From Bacteroidaceae bacterium (GTDB lineage Bacteria > Bacteroidota > Bacteroidia > Bacteroidales > Bacteroidaceae), in NCBI GenBank assembly GCA_902362375.1, contig CABIVS010000006.1:1-64000 (forward strand): a stretch of DNA of 64,000 nucleotides, given 5' to 3'. Both the position numbers and the translations under genes were made by a program. The notes under the pieces are model-generated. The model saw nothing but the letters and a program-made list of their open reading frames with translations. It was not told the origin of the DNA and searched no databases. The stretch's first letter is position 1. Each line of letters starts with the position of its first letter. Of this stretch, positions 1-9,071 are shown piece by piece.

Positions 1-1782
1 CCCACCTCTGACATCCGTCTGACTTTGGGTAGCATACGTACTATCCAGATCAATGTAATGGGTGAGGTTGTCCAACCGGGCACTTACTCCCTCTCTTCTT
101 TTGCCACAGTTTTCCATGCACTTTACCGTGCTGGTGGAGTCAGTGACATAGGAAGCCTTCGCAATGTGCAGCTGGTACGTAACGGCAAAAATATCGCCAC
201 GATCGACGTCTACCAATTTATCATGAAAGGAAACATTCAGGATGACATCCGGCTTCAGGAAGGCGATGTAGTGATTGTCCCCGCCTATGACGTATTGGTT
301 AAGATCGACGGAAAAGTGAAACGCCCAATGCGTTTCGAAATGAAAAAGGATGAGAGTCTATCCACTCTTATCAGCTATGCCGGTGGCTTTGAAGCCGACG
401 CCTACACCCGTTCCTTACGCGTCGTACGCCAGAACGGACAGGAATATGAAGTAAACACGGTCAAAGACCTTGACTATAGTGTCTATAAAATGCGAAACGG
501 TGATGTTGTGACCGCCGAAGCCATCCTTAACCGCTTCATCAATAAACTTGAAATCCGTGGAGCCGTTTATCGTCCCGGCATCTACCAGCTGAATGGAAAA
601 CTGAATACAGTCCGTGAACTGGTAAACGAAGCTCAAGGCCTGACTGGTGATGCCTTCTTAAACCGTGCTGTTCTCTACCGCCAGCGTGAGGACTTGACTA
701 CCGAAGTTGTTCCAGTAGACATTAAAGCTATCATGGACGGTACTTCCCAAAACATCATTCTGATGAGAAACGATATCCTTTATATTCCGAGTATTCATGA
801 CCTGGAAGACAGAGGCAATGTCGTAATCCATGGTGAGGTAGCCAAACCGGATTCTTATCCTTATGCGGATAACATGACCCTTGAAGACTTGATTATTCAA
901 GCAGGTGGATTGCGTGAAGCCGCTTCTGTAGTCCGTGTAGATGTATCCCGTAGAATTAAAAATCCTCGTAGTACAGTAGACAACGATACTATCGGCCAGA
1001 TATATACATTCTCCCTGAAAGAAGGTTTTATTGTAGATGGAACTCCCGGCTTTGTCCTTCAACCTTATGATGAAGTTTATGTACGTCGTAGTCCGGGTTA
1101 TCAGGCTCAACAGAATGTAGTTGTTGAAGGTGAAATTCTGTTCGGAGGTTCTTATGCTATGACCAGCCGTGAAGAACGTCTTTCGGACTTAATCAATAAA
1201 GCGGGAGGTGCAACGAATTATGCCTACTTACGTGGTGCCAAATTGACTCGTGTGGCTAATGCGAGCGAAAAGAAACGCATGGGTGATGTAATCCGTTTGA
1301 TGAGCAGACAATTGGGTGAGGCTATGATGGATTCTTTGGGTGTTCGTGTGGAAGATACCTTTAGTGTTGGTATTGACTTGGAAAAGGCATTGGCTAACCC
1401 TGGAAGTACAGTAGATATTGTCTTGCGTGAGGGTGATGTGATTTCTATTCCAAAAAATAATAATACGGTTACGATTAATGGCGCTGTAATGGTCCCGAAT
1501 ACAGTTTCTTATATGGAAGGAAAGAATATAGATTATTATCTGAATCAAGCGGGAGGTTATTCTGAAAATGCGAAGAAGAGTAAGAAATTCATCGTTTATA
1601 TGAATGGTCAGGTAACGAAGGTTAAAGGTAGTGGTAAGAAACAGATTGAACCAGGTTGTGAGATAATTGTGCCTAGTAAAGCTAAGAAGAAAACTAATAT
1701 TGGAAATATCTTAGGTTATGCTACTACCTTCAGTACTTTGGGAATGATGGTTGCCTCTATTGCTAACTTAATAAAGAAATAA
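1..1782 (+). CDS. Polysaccharide export protein with SLBB repeats (5' end outside window)
   Basis: This is an outer-membrane/periplasmic export protein of the Wza type, expected to form the conduit for capsular polysaccharide. The reading frame is open back to base 1 (PTSDIRLT precedes the TTG at 25), so the true start lies upstream. At least six SLBB-like units can be read, each beginning with a hydrophobic-x-G-x-V pattern followed by P or G (VMGEVVQPGTY, EIRGAVYRPGIY, VIHGEVAKPDSY, VVEGEILFGGSY, TINGAVMVPNTV). The last ~25 residues form a hydrophobic segment before a KK end. The next gene, a Wzz-like protein, starts 12 bp downstream, which fits an export/chain-length operon. The N-terminal signal and the poly-export domain proper cannot be judged from this window. 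Confidence 0.88.
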   Translation, partial: PTSDIRLTLGSIRTIQINVMGEVVQPGTYSLSSFATVFHALYRAGGVSDIGSLRNVQLVRNGKNIATIDVYQFIMKGNIQDDIRLQEGDVVIVPAYDVLVKIDGKVKRPMRFEMKKDESLSTLISYAGGFEADAYTRSLRVVRQNGQEYEVNTVKDLDYSVYKMRNGDVVTAEAILNRFINKLEIRGAVYRPGIYQLNGKLNTVRELVNEAQGLTGDAFLNRAVLYRQREDLTTEVVPVDIKAIMDGTSQNIILMRNDILYIPSIHDLEDRGNVVIHGEVAKPDSYPYADNMTLEDLIIQAGGLREAASVVRVDVSRRIKNPRSTVDNDTIGQIYTFSLKEGFIVDGTPGFVLQPYDEVYVRRSPGYQAQQNVVVEGEILFGGSYAMTSREERLSDLINKAGGATNYAYLRGAKLTRVANASEKKRMGDVIRLMSRQLGEAMMDSLGVRVEDTFSVGIDLEKALANPGSTVDIVLREGDVISIPKNNNTVTINGAVMVPNTVSYMEGKNIDYYLNQAGGYSENAKKSKKFIVYMNGQVTKVKGSGKKQIEPGCEIIVPSKAKKKTNIGNILGYATTFSTLGMMVASIANLIKK

Positions 1783-1794
1783 CGAATCCCTTTT

Positions 1795-2928
1795 ATGGCT
1801 ACTCTGATGGAACATGCGTCTGAAAAAGAAATAAAACAACAACAGAATATTCACAATGATGAGGAGATTGAAATCGATCTGATGGATCTTCTTCGTAAGG
1901 TTATAAGCATTCGTGAGAAAATTTATAAAGCTGCTGGCATTGGTTTGGTAATTGGCGTTATTATAGCAATCAGTATTCCTAAACAGTACACGGTTGAAGT
2001 GACTCTTTCTCCAGAGATGGGAAGTGCTAAAGGTGGTGGTCTATCTGGTTTAGCAGCCTCTTTTTTAGGAAGTGACGTTTCTATGGGAGATGGTACTGAT
2101 GCATTGAATGCTTCCTTATCTGCTGATATTGTATCTTCCACTCCTTTCTTATTGGAACTTTTCACAATGAAAATACCTGTATCGAAAAATGAAGTTATGA
2201 CATTGGAAACTTATTTAGATGAAGAGTCTTCTCCTTGGTGGAGCTATGTAATCGGGTTTCCTGGAATGGTAATTGGTGGAGTAAATTCCTTGTTTACTGA
2301 GGAAGATGAAATTACATCTTTCGGTAAAGCGAATCAGGGTACAATTGAATTATCTAAGATGGAGTCTATGAAGATTGAAATTCTAAAGAAAATGATAACT
2401 GCTTCTGTAGATAAGAAAACATCTATGACTTCCGTAACTGCAACTTTTCAGGATCCTAAAGTTGCTGCAGTCGTAGCCGATTCTGTAGTGAAGAAATTGC
2501 AGGAATACATAATAGACTATCGTACTTTCAAGGCAAAAGAGGATTGTCTCTATCTGGAGAAATTGTTTAAAGAACGTCAGCAGGAATATTATGAAGCACA
2601 GAAAAAATACGCCGATTATATGGATTCTCATGATAATATCATTTTGCAGAGTGTTCGTACTGAACAGGAACGTTTACAAAATGATGTGAGTCTTGCTTAT
2701 CAGGTATATAGTCAGGTTGCCAGTCAGCTTCAGATCGCTAGAGCCAAAGTTCAGGAGGAAAAGCCTGTATTTGCAGTTGTAGAGCCTGCGGTAGTGCCAT
2801 TATATCCTTCAGGAACTAGTAGGAAGTTATATGTTTTAGCTTTTGTTTTCCTATCAGTTTGTTTTGTTGTATTATGGAATTTATTCGGAAAAAATCTTCT
2901 GAATAAGTTCAAAGAAGTATGTGCCTAA
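1795..2928 (+). CDS. Wzz/GumC-like polysaccharide chain-length determinant
   Basis: This inner-membrane co-polymerase is expected to set polysaccharide chain length. At 377 aa it has the classic Wzz layout: a short acidic cytoplasmic N-terminus, a first membrane segment at about residues 44-62 ending in IPKQYTVEVTLSPE, a long periplasmic part with a helical, charged stretch at about 255-320, and a second membrane segment at about 345-365. No C-terminal tyrosine-kinase domain or tyrosine-rich tail is present, so it is a Wzz type rather than a full BY-kinase. The ATG at 1795 follows the SLBB gene by 12 bp. Both are probably translated from one mRNA and act with the Wzx/Wzy system downstream. 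Confidence 0.88.
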   Translation: MATLMEHASEKEIKQQQNIHNDEEIEIDLMDLLRKVISIREKIYKAAGIGLVIGVIIAISIPKQYTVEVTLSPEMGSAKGGGLSGLAASFLGSDVSMGDGTDALNASLSADIVSSTPFLLELFTMKIPVSKNEVMTLETYLDEESSPWWSYVIGFPGMVIGGVNSLFTEEDEITSFGKANQGTIELSKMESMKIEILKKMITASVDKKTSMTSVTATFQDPKVAAVVADSVVKKLQEYIIDYRTFKAKEDCLYLEKLFKERQQEYYEAQKKYADYMDSHDNIILQSVRTEQERLQNDVSLAYQVYSQVASQLQIARAKVQEEKPVFAVVEPAVVPLYPSGTSRKLYVLAFVFLSVCFVVLWNLFGKNLLNKFKEVCA

Positions 2929-2947
2929 AATCAATCTTTAATATGAT

Positions 2948-4360
2948 ATGGTATCAACCACCAGTCAAATCAATAAATTTATAGAATTTGTAGCAGTTCT
3001 GGGAGATCTGATCATTCTGAATTTGGTATTGTTCTTTCTCCTTTTCTTTTGGGAAGAAGTATTTGTCTCTTTACCTTTTTCTTGTAGGGTTTCATGGATG
3101 ATGACTTCGCTAAGTCTCTGTTATCTGGCCTGTTCGGGCTCCCGTGGAAGGGTTTGGGACAGTCGGGGAATTCGTCCTGACCAACTTGTGTTGCGTGTAT
3201 TGAAGAATATTGTTGCTTTTTCCATCTTTTGGGCATGTATCATGACTTTTAGTGGAATCTCTATCTATTCTCCTCTTTTCTTTGTCGCTTATTTCTCTTT
3301 CCTCTTTGTCATTTTAAGTATTTATCGTATTATTATCCGTCATTTCCTGATAGTTTATTGTGCTAAGGGCAAGCATAGGCGTTATGCTGTTTTTATAGGA
3401 GGAGGCAATAATATGCAGGTTTTGTATGAGGAGATGGAGAATTCTCTGGCGTCTTCTCTATATGAAGTCGTAGGCTATTTTGATATTAAACCGAATGACA
3501 CCCTCTCTTCGCAATGTTCTTATTTAGGTAATCCTGACGCTTTTTCAGATTTTATGTCTGCACACCCAAGCATCAAGCATGTTTTTTGTTCTTTGTCGAT
3601 GGAGGAGGGGCGTTATAATTTTTCTATTATGAATCACTGTGAGAACCATCTTCTTTATTTTCATGGTGTTCCTAATGTATGTAAAGGTTTTCCTCGTCGT
3701 ATCTGGCACAGTATGGTTGGTAATATGCCTATCTTGAATCTGCGTTATGAGCCTTTGAGTAAGATGGAGAACCGTATATTGAAACGGATATTTGATGTTG
3801 TTTTCTCCAGTCTTTTTTTAGTTACTATTTTTCCTTTTATCTATCTTATAGTAGGAAGTATTATAAAATTAACTTCTCCCGGTCCTGTATTCTTTAAGCA
3901 AATGCGTACAGGTTTGAATGGTGTGGATTTTGTGTGTTACAAATTTCGATCCATGAAAGTGAATGATGAAGCTGACAGTAAACAGGCTACGGCTGATGAT
4001 CCCCGTAAAACTCGTTTTGGGAACTTCCTTCGCTGTTCTAATATTGACGAACTTCCTCAGTTTATCAATGTCTTTAAGGGTGATATGTCGATAGTAGGTC
4101 CCCGTCCTCACATGTTGGCTCATACGGAGATTTATGCCCGGTTGATTGATAAATATATGGTGCGACATTTTATAAAACCTGGAGTAACCGGTTGGGCTCA
4201 AACGCATGGTTTTCGTGGTGAAACGAGGGAACTTTCACAGATGGAGGAACGTGTTAAGGCTGATATCTGGTATATGGAGCATTGGACAATGTTGCTTGAC
4301 TTATATATTATTTATAAGACTATAGCAAATGTGATTGTTGGAGAAAAGAATGCATATTAA
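2948..4360 (+). CDS. Undecaprenyl-phosphate sugar-1-phosphate transferase (polyprenyl glycosylphosphotransferase)
   Basis: This enzyme starts the repeat unit by moving a sugar-1-phosphate from a nucleotide sugar onto undecaprenyl phosphate at the inner membrane. It has 470 aa. The N-terminal third carries four membrane segments (about residues 12-130), the middle is a Rossmann-like region (VFIGGGNNMQVL), and a further membrane helix leads into the bacterial sugar-transferase domain from about residue 275. That domain shows KRIFDVV, SPGPVFFKQ, CYKFRSM, DELPQFINV and VGPRP, the signature block of the family. The size and layout match the WcaJ/WbaP group. Which sugar is used cannot be read. It is the last gene before the AT-rich variable block. 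Confidence 0.93.
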   Translation: MVSTTSQINKFIEFVAVLGDLIILNLVLFFLLFFWEEVFVSLPFSCRVSWMMTSLSLCYLACSGSRGRVWDSRGIRPDQLVLRVLKNIVAFSIFWACIMTFSGISIYSPLFFVAYFSFLFVILSIYRIIIRHFLIVYCAKGKHRRYAVFIGGGNNMQVLYEEMENSLASSLYEVVGYFDIKPNDTLSSQCSYLGNPDAFSDFMSAHPSIKHVFCSLSMEEGRYNFSIMNHCENHLLYFHGVPNVCKGFPRRIWHSMVGNMPILNLRYEPLSKMENRILKRIFDVVFSSLFLVTIFPFIYLIVGSIIKLTSPGPVFFKQMRTGLNGVDFVCYKFRSMKVNDEADSKQATADDPRKTRFGNFLRCSNIDELPQFINVFKGDMSIVGPRPHMLAHTEIYARLIDKYMVRHFIKPGVTGWAQTHGFRGETRELSQMEERVKADIWYMEHWTMLLDLYIIYKTIANVIVGEKNAY

Positions 4361-4477
4361 TGAAAAATAAAAACGATCGAGTAGCTTTAAAATAGTAAAT
4401 ATATGTTTACTATCTTCTTTAAAGCATAAAATGAGATGTTTAAATAACTAAGGGAGAGATTTTAGAGGAATTTATAA

Positions 4478-5845
4478 ATGAAAATGCACTTAATAAAATT
4501 AAAATTGTATTCCAGTTTTACTAATGGATGTACACGCAGTATTACTGTAAAAAAAAATATTGCAGGAGCATTGGTGTTGAAGTGTATTAGCATTTTGATT
4601 TCATTGCAAGTCGTACCATTAACTATTGATTATATCAACCCAACAAAATATGGAATTTGGCTGACATTAAGTTCTATTATTGCTTGGTTATCTTATTTTG
4701 ATTTAGGCTTTGCACATGGATTTCGTAATCGTTTTGCTGAATCAAAGGCAAAAGGAGATATAAAATTAGCAAAAGAATATATCAGTACGACATATATTGT
4801 ATTGTTCTTATTGTTTTCTTTTATATTATTGATAGTTTTGATAGTGAACAATTTTTTGAATTGGAGTAGTATTTTGAATATAGCTCCAGTTTATAATAAT
4901 GAACTACATATTGTTTTTGGGTTATTAGCTTGTTTCTTTTGTTTGAATATTGTAGCAAGTGTTTTTACAACAATGTTGATGGCAGATCAGAAGCCGGCAT
5001 TGGCTGCGCTTGTACAGACAGGGGGGCAGGCTTTTGCTTTTCTCGGTGTTTATATTTTGACGAAAATGACTTCTGGAAGTTTAAGTGCTTTAGCTGTAAC
5101 TTTTGCAGGAGTTCCTTGTGTGTTGTTGATTATATTTTCTATAGTAATGTTTAATATGAGAAAATATCGTTCTATAGCTCCCTCTATTCATTGTGTCCGG
5201 ATTTCTCTGACTAAGAATATTTTAGGGCTTGGAGGACAATTCTTCGTCATAATGATATCGATGTTATTTATCTTTCAGTTTATTAATATTATACTATCAA
5301 GAGTGGAGGGACCTGATGCAGTTACCCAATATAACATAGCTTACAAGTACTTTAATGTGCTTAATATGGTGGCTACGATTATTCTGACTCCTTTTTGGTC
5401 TGCTTTTACGGACGCTTACGTAAAAAAGGACTATGAATGGATGCGTAGAGCATTGAAGAAGTTGGAATGTATGTGGTTATTGTGTATTCCTATTCTATGC
5501 ATAATGATCTTATGCTCAAGCTTTTTATATCGATTGTGGATTGGTGATTCGGTATGTATTCCTTTATCTTTGTCTTGTTGTATAGCCGTTTATGTTTTGT
5601 TTCAGACGGGAGGTAATGTGTATATGTATCTTATTAATGGGACAAGTAAAGTTCGGCTTCAACTGATAGTTTATGTATCTGTTGCTATTGTATCTGTTCC
5701 ATTGATGAATTTGTTTTGTCATAGGTATGGTATAGAAGGTATTTTGATTGTACCAACGATTACATTTGGTATACAAGCTTTAATTGGAAAAATACAAATA
5801 TCGAAAATTATTAATCGTAAAGCAAGAGGCATTTGGTTGAAATAG
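4478..5845 (+). CDS. Wzx-like oligosaccharide flippase (MATE/MOP superfamily)
   Basis: This multi-spanning protein of about 455 aa is strongly hydrophobic along its whole length, with roughly 12 predicted helices. The N-terminal part (IDYINPTKYGIWLTLSSI, then AWLSYFDLGFAHGFRNR) is typical of polysaccharide translocases, with the conserved G-x-W-x-T-L and D-x-G-x-x-x-x-x-R-N patterns. It should flip the lipid-linked repeat unit to the periplasmic face. A downstream in-frame start is possible because the first ~25 residues are polar (the region before KKNIAGALVLK). It opens the low-GC serotype-specific block, separated from the initiating transferase by 117 bp, so a separate promoter or a recombination junction could lie there. 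Confidence 0.9.
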   Translation: MKMHLIKLKLYSSFTNGCTRSITVKKNIAGALVLKCISILISLQVVPLTIDYINPTKYGIWLTLSSIIAWLSYFDLGFAHGFRNRFAESKAKGDIKLAKEYISTTYIVLFLLFSFILLIVLIVNNFLNWSSILNIAPVYNNELHIVFGLLACFFCLNIVASVFTTMLMADQKPALAALVQTGGQAFAFLGVYILTKMTSGSLSALAVTFAGVPCVLLIIFSIVMFNMRKYRSIAPSIHCVRISLTKNILGLGGQFFVIMISMLFIFQFINIILSRVEGPDAVTQYNIAYKYFNVLNMVATIILTPFWSAFTDAYVKKDYEWMRRALKKLECMWLLCIPILCIMILCSSFLYRLWIGDSVCIPLSLSCCIAVYVLFQTGGNVYMYLINGTSKVRLQLIVYVSVAIVSVPLMNLFCHRYGIEGILIVPTITFGIQALIGKIQISKIINRKARGIWLK

Positions 5846-6001
5846 AATAAACAAAGAAAATAGTTTTTATGCGGTGTAACTTTAGTTTCACTGTGTAAGG
5901 TATTTGATTTTTATGTATCTATTCATTTGAATAGTGGTAAATAGCTAGATTTATTTTATTAAATATCTATTATTATATAGGCATTAATTCTTTTTATAAT
6001 A

Positions 6002-6718
6002 ATGAAGAAAGTTTCAATTATTATTGCAACATATAATGCAGTAAAAACGTTGCATGTCGCATTGAATAGCGTACAGAACCAAAATTTTCTAGATTGGGAA
6101 TGTATTATAGTTGATGGGGCGTCAAAGGATGGCACAATTGAAGTTGTTAAATATTTTTCAGAAAAAGATTCACGTTATCGTTGGGTATCTGAACCAGATG
6201 GAGGGGTATATGATGCTTTTAACAAAGGGTGGCGAATGGCTAAAGGTGAATGGGTTTATTATTTAGGTGCTGATGATGAACTTTTGCCTAATACTTTTAA
6301 AAGTATTTTTGAAAAACAGATAGAAGATTGTGATGTTATTTATGGCAATTATTTGACAAACTCTCAAGGAAAAGTAGAAATCATAAAATCTCATAGTAAC
6401 CCCTCATTTCTTAGGAAAAACAATACAAGCCATCAAGCTGTTATTATGCGAAGAAAAGTAATAGAAGATCTAAAAGGATTTGATGAGCGGTATAATTTAT
6501 GTGCTGATTATGATATATTGGTTAGAGCATATTTGAAACCATATATATTTAAATATGTTGATATTGACTTTGCTATTTTTACAATAGGAGGAATTAGTTC
6601 AAAAAGCTTGGGGACTGAAAGCTGGAATATTAGGAGAAGGAATAAAACTGTTAATTTATTTGTAAATACTTGGGTGCTGTTAAAGAGATTGCTAGTTCAT
6701 TGTTTACATAATGAATGA
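6002..6718 (+). CDS. Family 2 glycosyltransferase
   Basis: This is a compact GT-A fold transferase of 238 aa that should add one sugar to the lipid-linked repeat unit at the cytoplasmic face. The N-terminus MKKVSIIIATYNA is the nucleotide-binding strand, followed by DGASKDGT, then SEPDGGVYDAFNKG, and GADDE at about residue 90, the DxD-like metal site. It ends with a basic helical tail. Its stop overlaps the start of the next gene by 8 bp, suggesting translational coupling. Donor and acceptor are not readable. The 156-bp AT-rich gap upstream holds nothing recognisable. Confidence 0.92.
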   Translation: MKKVSIIIATYNAVKTLHVALNSVQNQNFLDWECIIVDGASKDGTIEVVKYFSEKDSRYRWVSEPDGGVYDAFNKGWRMAKGEWVYYLGADDELLPNTFKSIFEKQIEDCDVIYGNYLTNSQGKVEIIKSHSNPSFLRKNNTSHQAVIMRRKVIEDLKGFDERYNLCADYDILVRAYLKPYIFKYVDIDFAIFTIGGISSKSLGTESWNIRRRNKTVNLFVNTWVLLKRLLVHCLHNE

Positions 6719-7943
6719 AAGTAATATTATGAATATACAATATATAAGAAATTGTTATGGCTGTGGCCTTTGTGCTATAGCCTGTCCTAAAAGAATTATT
6801 AATATTGAATTGAATAACGAGGGGTTTTATGAGCCTAATATTACTGATATTACTGATTGTTTAGATTGTGGACTTTGTTGTGAAGTATGTGCTTACACTC
6901 ATAAAGAGTTGAGTTTACAATGTAGAACACCAAAATCTTATGCTGCATGGAGTAATGATTCTATAATACGTAGTGAGTGTAGTAGTGGTGGGATTGGTTT
7001 TGAATTAGGGCGTACTTTAATTGGTAAAGGTTATCATGTTTGCGGAGTGCGTTATAATACTGAGCTTGCTCGTGCTGAACACTATATTGCTACTACTATT
7101 GATGAATTACGACCTTCTATAGGTCGTAAATATATACAGAGCTATACAATCAATGGATTTAGCTCTATTAATCGCAAACAGAAATATCTTGTTACAGGTA
7201 CACCATGTCAAATAGATTCATTTCGTCGTTATATTCGTAAATTTCATATGGAGGATAATTTTCTACTAATGGACTTTTTTTGTCATGGTGTTCCATCTAT
7301 GCTGATGTGGCGAAAGTATATAACTGACGTAGAAAAAAAGATTGGTAAATTAACTTATGTATCTTGGCGCAACAAAAGGACGGGGTGGCATGATTCATGG
7401 GCTATGGCTATAGAGAGTGAGTTTAATAAAAAAATGCCAATTGGGGGTAATAATGATGTTTTAAAATATAAAAGAGAGCATTTTTTTTATTCTCGGTTGT
7501 CACAAGGTGATAACTTTTATCGTTTATTTTTGAGTGATGCATGTCTGGGTAAAGCTTGCTACACTGATTGTAAATATAAAGACTTACAGTCTTCAGCTGA
7601 TATTCGTATTGGTGATCTTTGGGGAAAAACATATTCTCAAAATGAAGAAGGCGTAAGTGCTGTTTTAACTTTTACTAGTAAAGGAGATGAATTGTTGAAA
7701 TGGTGTAATTGTACACTGGTTGAACACCCGTTAGAAATTGTAACAGAAGGACAAATGAAGACTTGTCCTCAAAGAGGCTATATTTATAATAAGGCAATGG
7801 CTGTGCTTATGGATGAAAATGCAACGATTAATGATGTAGCTTCTGCGATTAAACTACCATTGAAATTAAATAATTTGATGAATATACTTAAACACCCATC
7901 AAAGCTATATAGTTATATAGTAAATAGGATGAAAAAAATATGA
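6711..7943 (+). CDS. Ferredoxin-like / coenzyme F420 hydrogenase beta-subunit family protein
   Basis: This is a 410-aa protein with two 4Fe-4S motifs near the N-terminus: C15, C18, C21, C25 and C50, C53, C56, C60, with an extra C57. A body resembling the F420 hydrogenase/dehydrogenase beta N and C domains follows (SECSSGGIGFELG, LVTGTPCQIDSFRR, SADIRIGDLWG). Members of this family recur in polysaccharide loci beside pyruvyl-transferase-like genes, as here, where it overlaps the next gene by 4 bp. The actual reaction is not established from sequence. A redox step on a sugar or on the partner enzyme is inferred. An alternative start at 6729 (MNIQYIRN) would keep both clusters. Confidence 0.85.
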   Translation: MNESNIMNIQYIRNCYGCGLCAIACPKRIINIELNNEGFYEPNITDITDCLDCGLCCEVCAYTHKELSLQCRTPKSYAAWSNDSIIRSECSSGGIGFELGRTLIGKGYHVCGVRYNTELARAEHYIATTIDELRPSIGRKYIQSYTINGFSSINRKQKYLVTGTPCQIDSFRRYIRKFHMEDNFLLMDFFCHGVPSMLMWRKYITDVEKKIGKLTYVSWRNKRTGWHDSWAMAIESEFNKKMPIGGNNDVLKYKREHFFYSRLSQGDNFYRLFLSDACLGKACYTDCKYKDLQSSADIRIGDLWGKTYSQNEEGVSAVLTFTSKGDELLKWCNCTLVEHPLEIVTEGQMKTCPQRGYIYNKAMAVLMDENATINDVASAIKLPLKLNNLMNILKHPSKLYSYIVNRMKKI

Positions 7944-9043
7944 AGATTGAAGTTATTACTTTACATGGCGTTTGGAATTATGGTAGTGTTTTACAAGCGC
8001 TTGCTACCCAGTATTTTTTTGAACAGCTAGGTTATACAGTAGAGTTTATAAACTACAAACGTAATGATTTTCGTAGTATAGGTAATTATTTATGTTATAC
8101 TTGTAAAGATGACCCATTTTTGAAATCAATTCTGAAATCATTAGTTTTACTACCTACGGTAATTCATTGGAAAAGAATGTTCGGAATATTCTGTACTAGA
8201 AATCTTAATATCTCGAAGAGAGAATATATTACTAATGCTGATTTTTATGACCATACACCTCAAGCTGATATCTATTGTACAGGTAGTGATCAAGTCTGGA
8301 ATAGTACGTTAAATAGTGGTACTTTGCCACATTTTTTTCTAGATTTTGTTCCTGAAGGTAAGAAACGTATATCGTTTTCGTCATCATTTGGAAAAGAACT
8401 ACTCGATGATTGGGAAATAGATGAAGTACGTCGATTGCTTAATCGATATGATTATATTACCTGCAGAGAAAGTAGTGGAGTGAATATATGTCATAGCTTG
8501 GGTTTAAAGCAGGTTCATCGAATACTTGATCCTACATTATTGTTATCAAGTAAATATTGGAAAAAATTTGTTCATAGTCGTCCAGTGAAACAGAAATATC
8601 TTCTAGTTTATCAACTGCATAAAGAGGAGGGTATGGATGATTATCTTAAAGAAATCGCATATCGTTGCCAGCTTAAAATTGTTCGTGTGTGTTACCGTTA
8701 CGATGAAATTCGTAAACAAGGATATCCATTATTGATACCGACCATAGATATACTTTTATCTGCCATCTATTATGCTTCGTTAGTGGTTACAGACTCCTTT
8801 CATGTAACTGCGTTTAGTACAAATTTTCAAAAAGACTTTATTAGTGTTATACCTGCCAAGCAGTTTGGAGGGCGAATCTATGATTTACTTACTCTCACTG
8901 GTCTGAAAGCTCGTGCTATTTGTCAATTTGATGATTTTTCACCTCTTGATAATATTATTGATTGGCAATATGTAGAGCGGGTATATGATATGGAAAGAAA
9001 GACAACAACTCGTTTTTTTGAAAAAATGCTTAAAGATAAATAG
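7940..9043 (+). CDS. Polysaccharide pyruvyl transferase family protein
   Basis: This 367-aa protein should transfer a pyruvyl (ketal) group, or act as a related GT-B-like transferase, on the repeat unit. The N-terminus has HGVWNYGSVLQALATQYFF, the glycine/asparagine-rich opening of the family, followed by CTGSDQVWN at about residue 112, a hallmark. The C-terminal half has DPTLLLS and VTDSFHVTAFS, also usual in the family. It overlaps the Fe-S protein upstream by 4 bp, and the FAD oxidoreductase follows closely, making a three-gene redox/pyruvylation group. Whether the product really is a pyruvyl ketal needs structural chemistry. Confidence 0.87.
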   Translation: MKIEVITLHGVWNYGSVLQALATQYFFEQLGYTVEFINYKRNDFRSIGNYLCYTCKDDPFLKSILKSLVLLPTVIHWKRMFGIFCTRNLNISKREYITNADFYDHTPQADIYCTGSDQVWNSTLNSGTLPHFFLDFVPEGKKRISFSSSFGKELLDDWEIDEVRRLLNRYDYITCRESSGVNICHSLGLKQVHRILDPTLLLSSKYWKKFVHSRPVKQKYLLVYQLHKEEGMDDYLKEIAYRCQLKIVRVCYRYDEIRKQGYPLLIPTIDILLSAIYYASLVVTDSFHVTAFSTNFQKDFISVIPAKQFGGRIYDLLTLTGLKARAICQFDDFSPLDNIIDWQYVERVYDMERKTTTRFFEKMLKDK

Positions 9044-9071
9044 TAGCAATAGATATAAAATACTTCTATAT

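Noticed and set aside
8985..9071. Longer N-terminus for the FAD oxidoreductase
   Set aside because: The extension overlaps the pyruvyl-transferase gene in another frame and would push the FAD-binding strand 29 residues inward.
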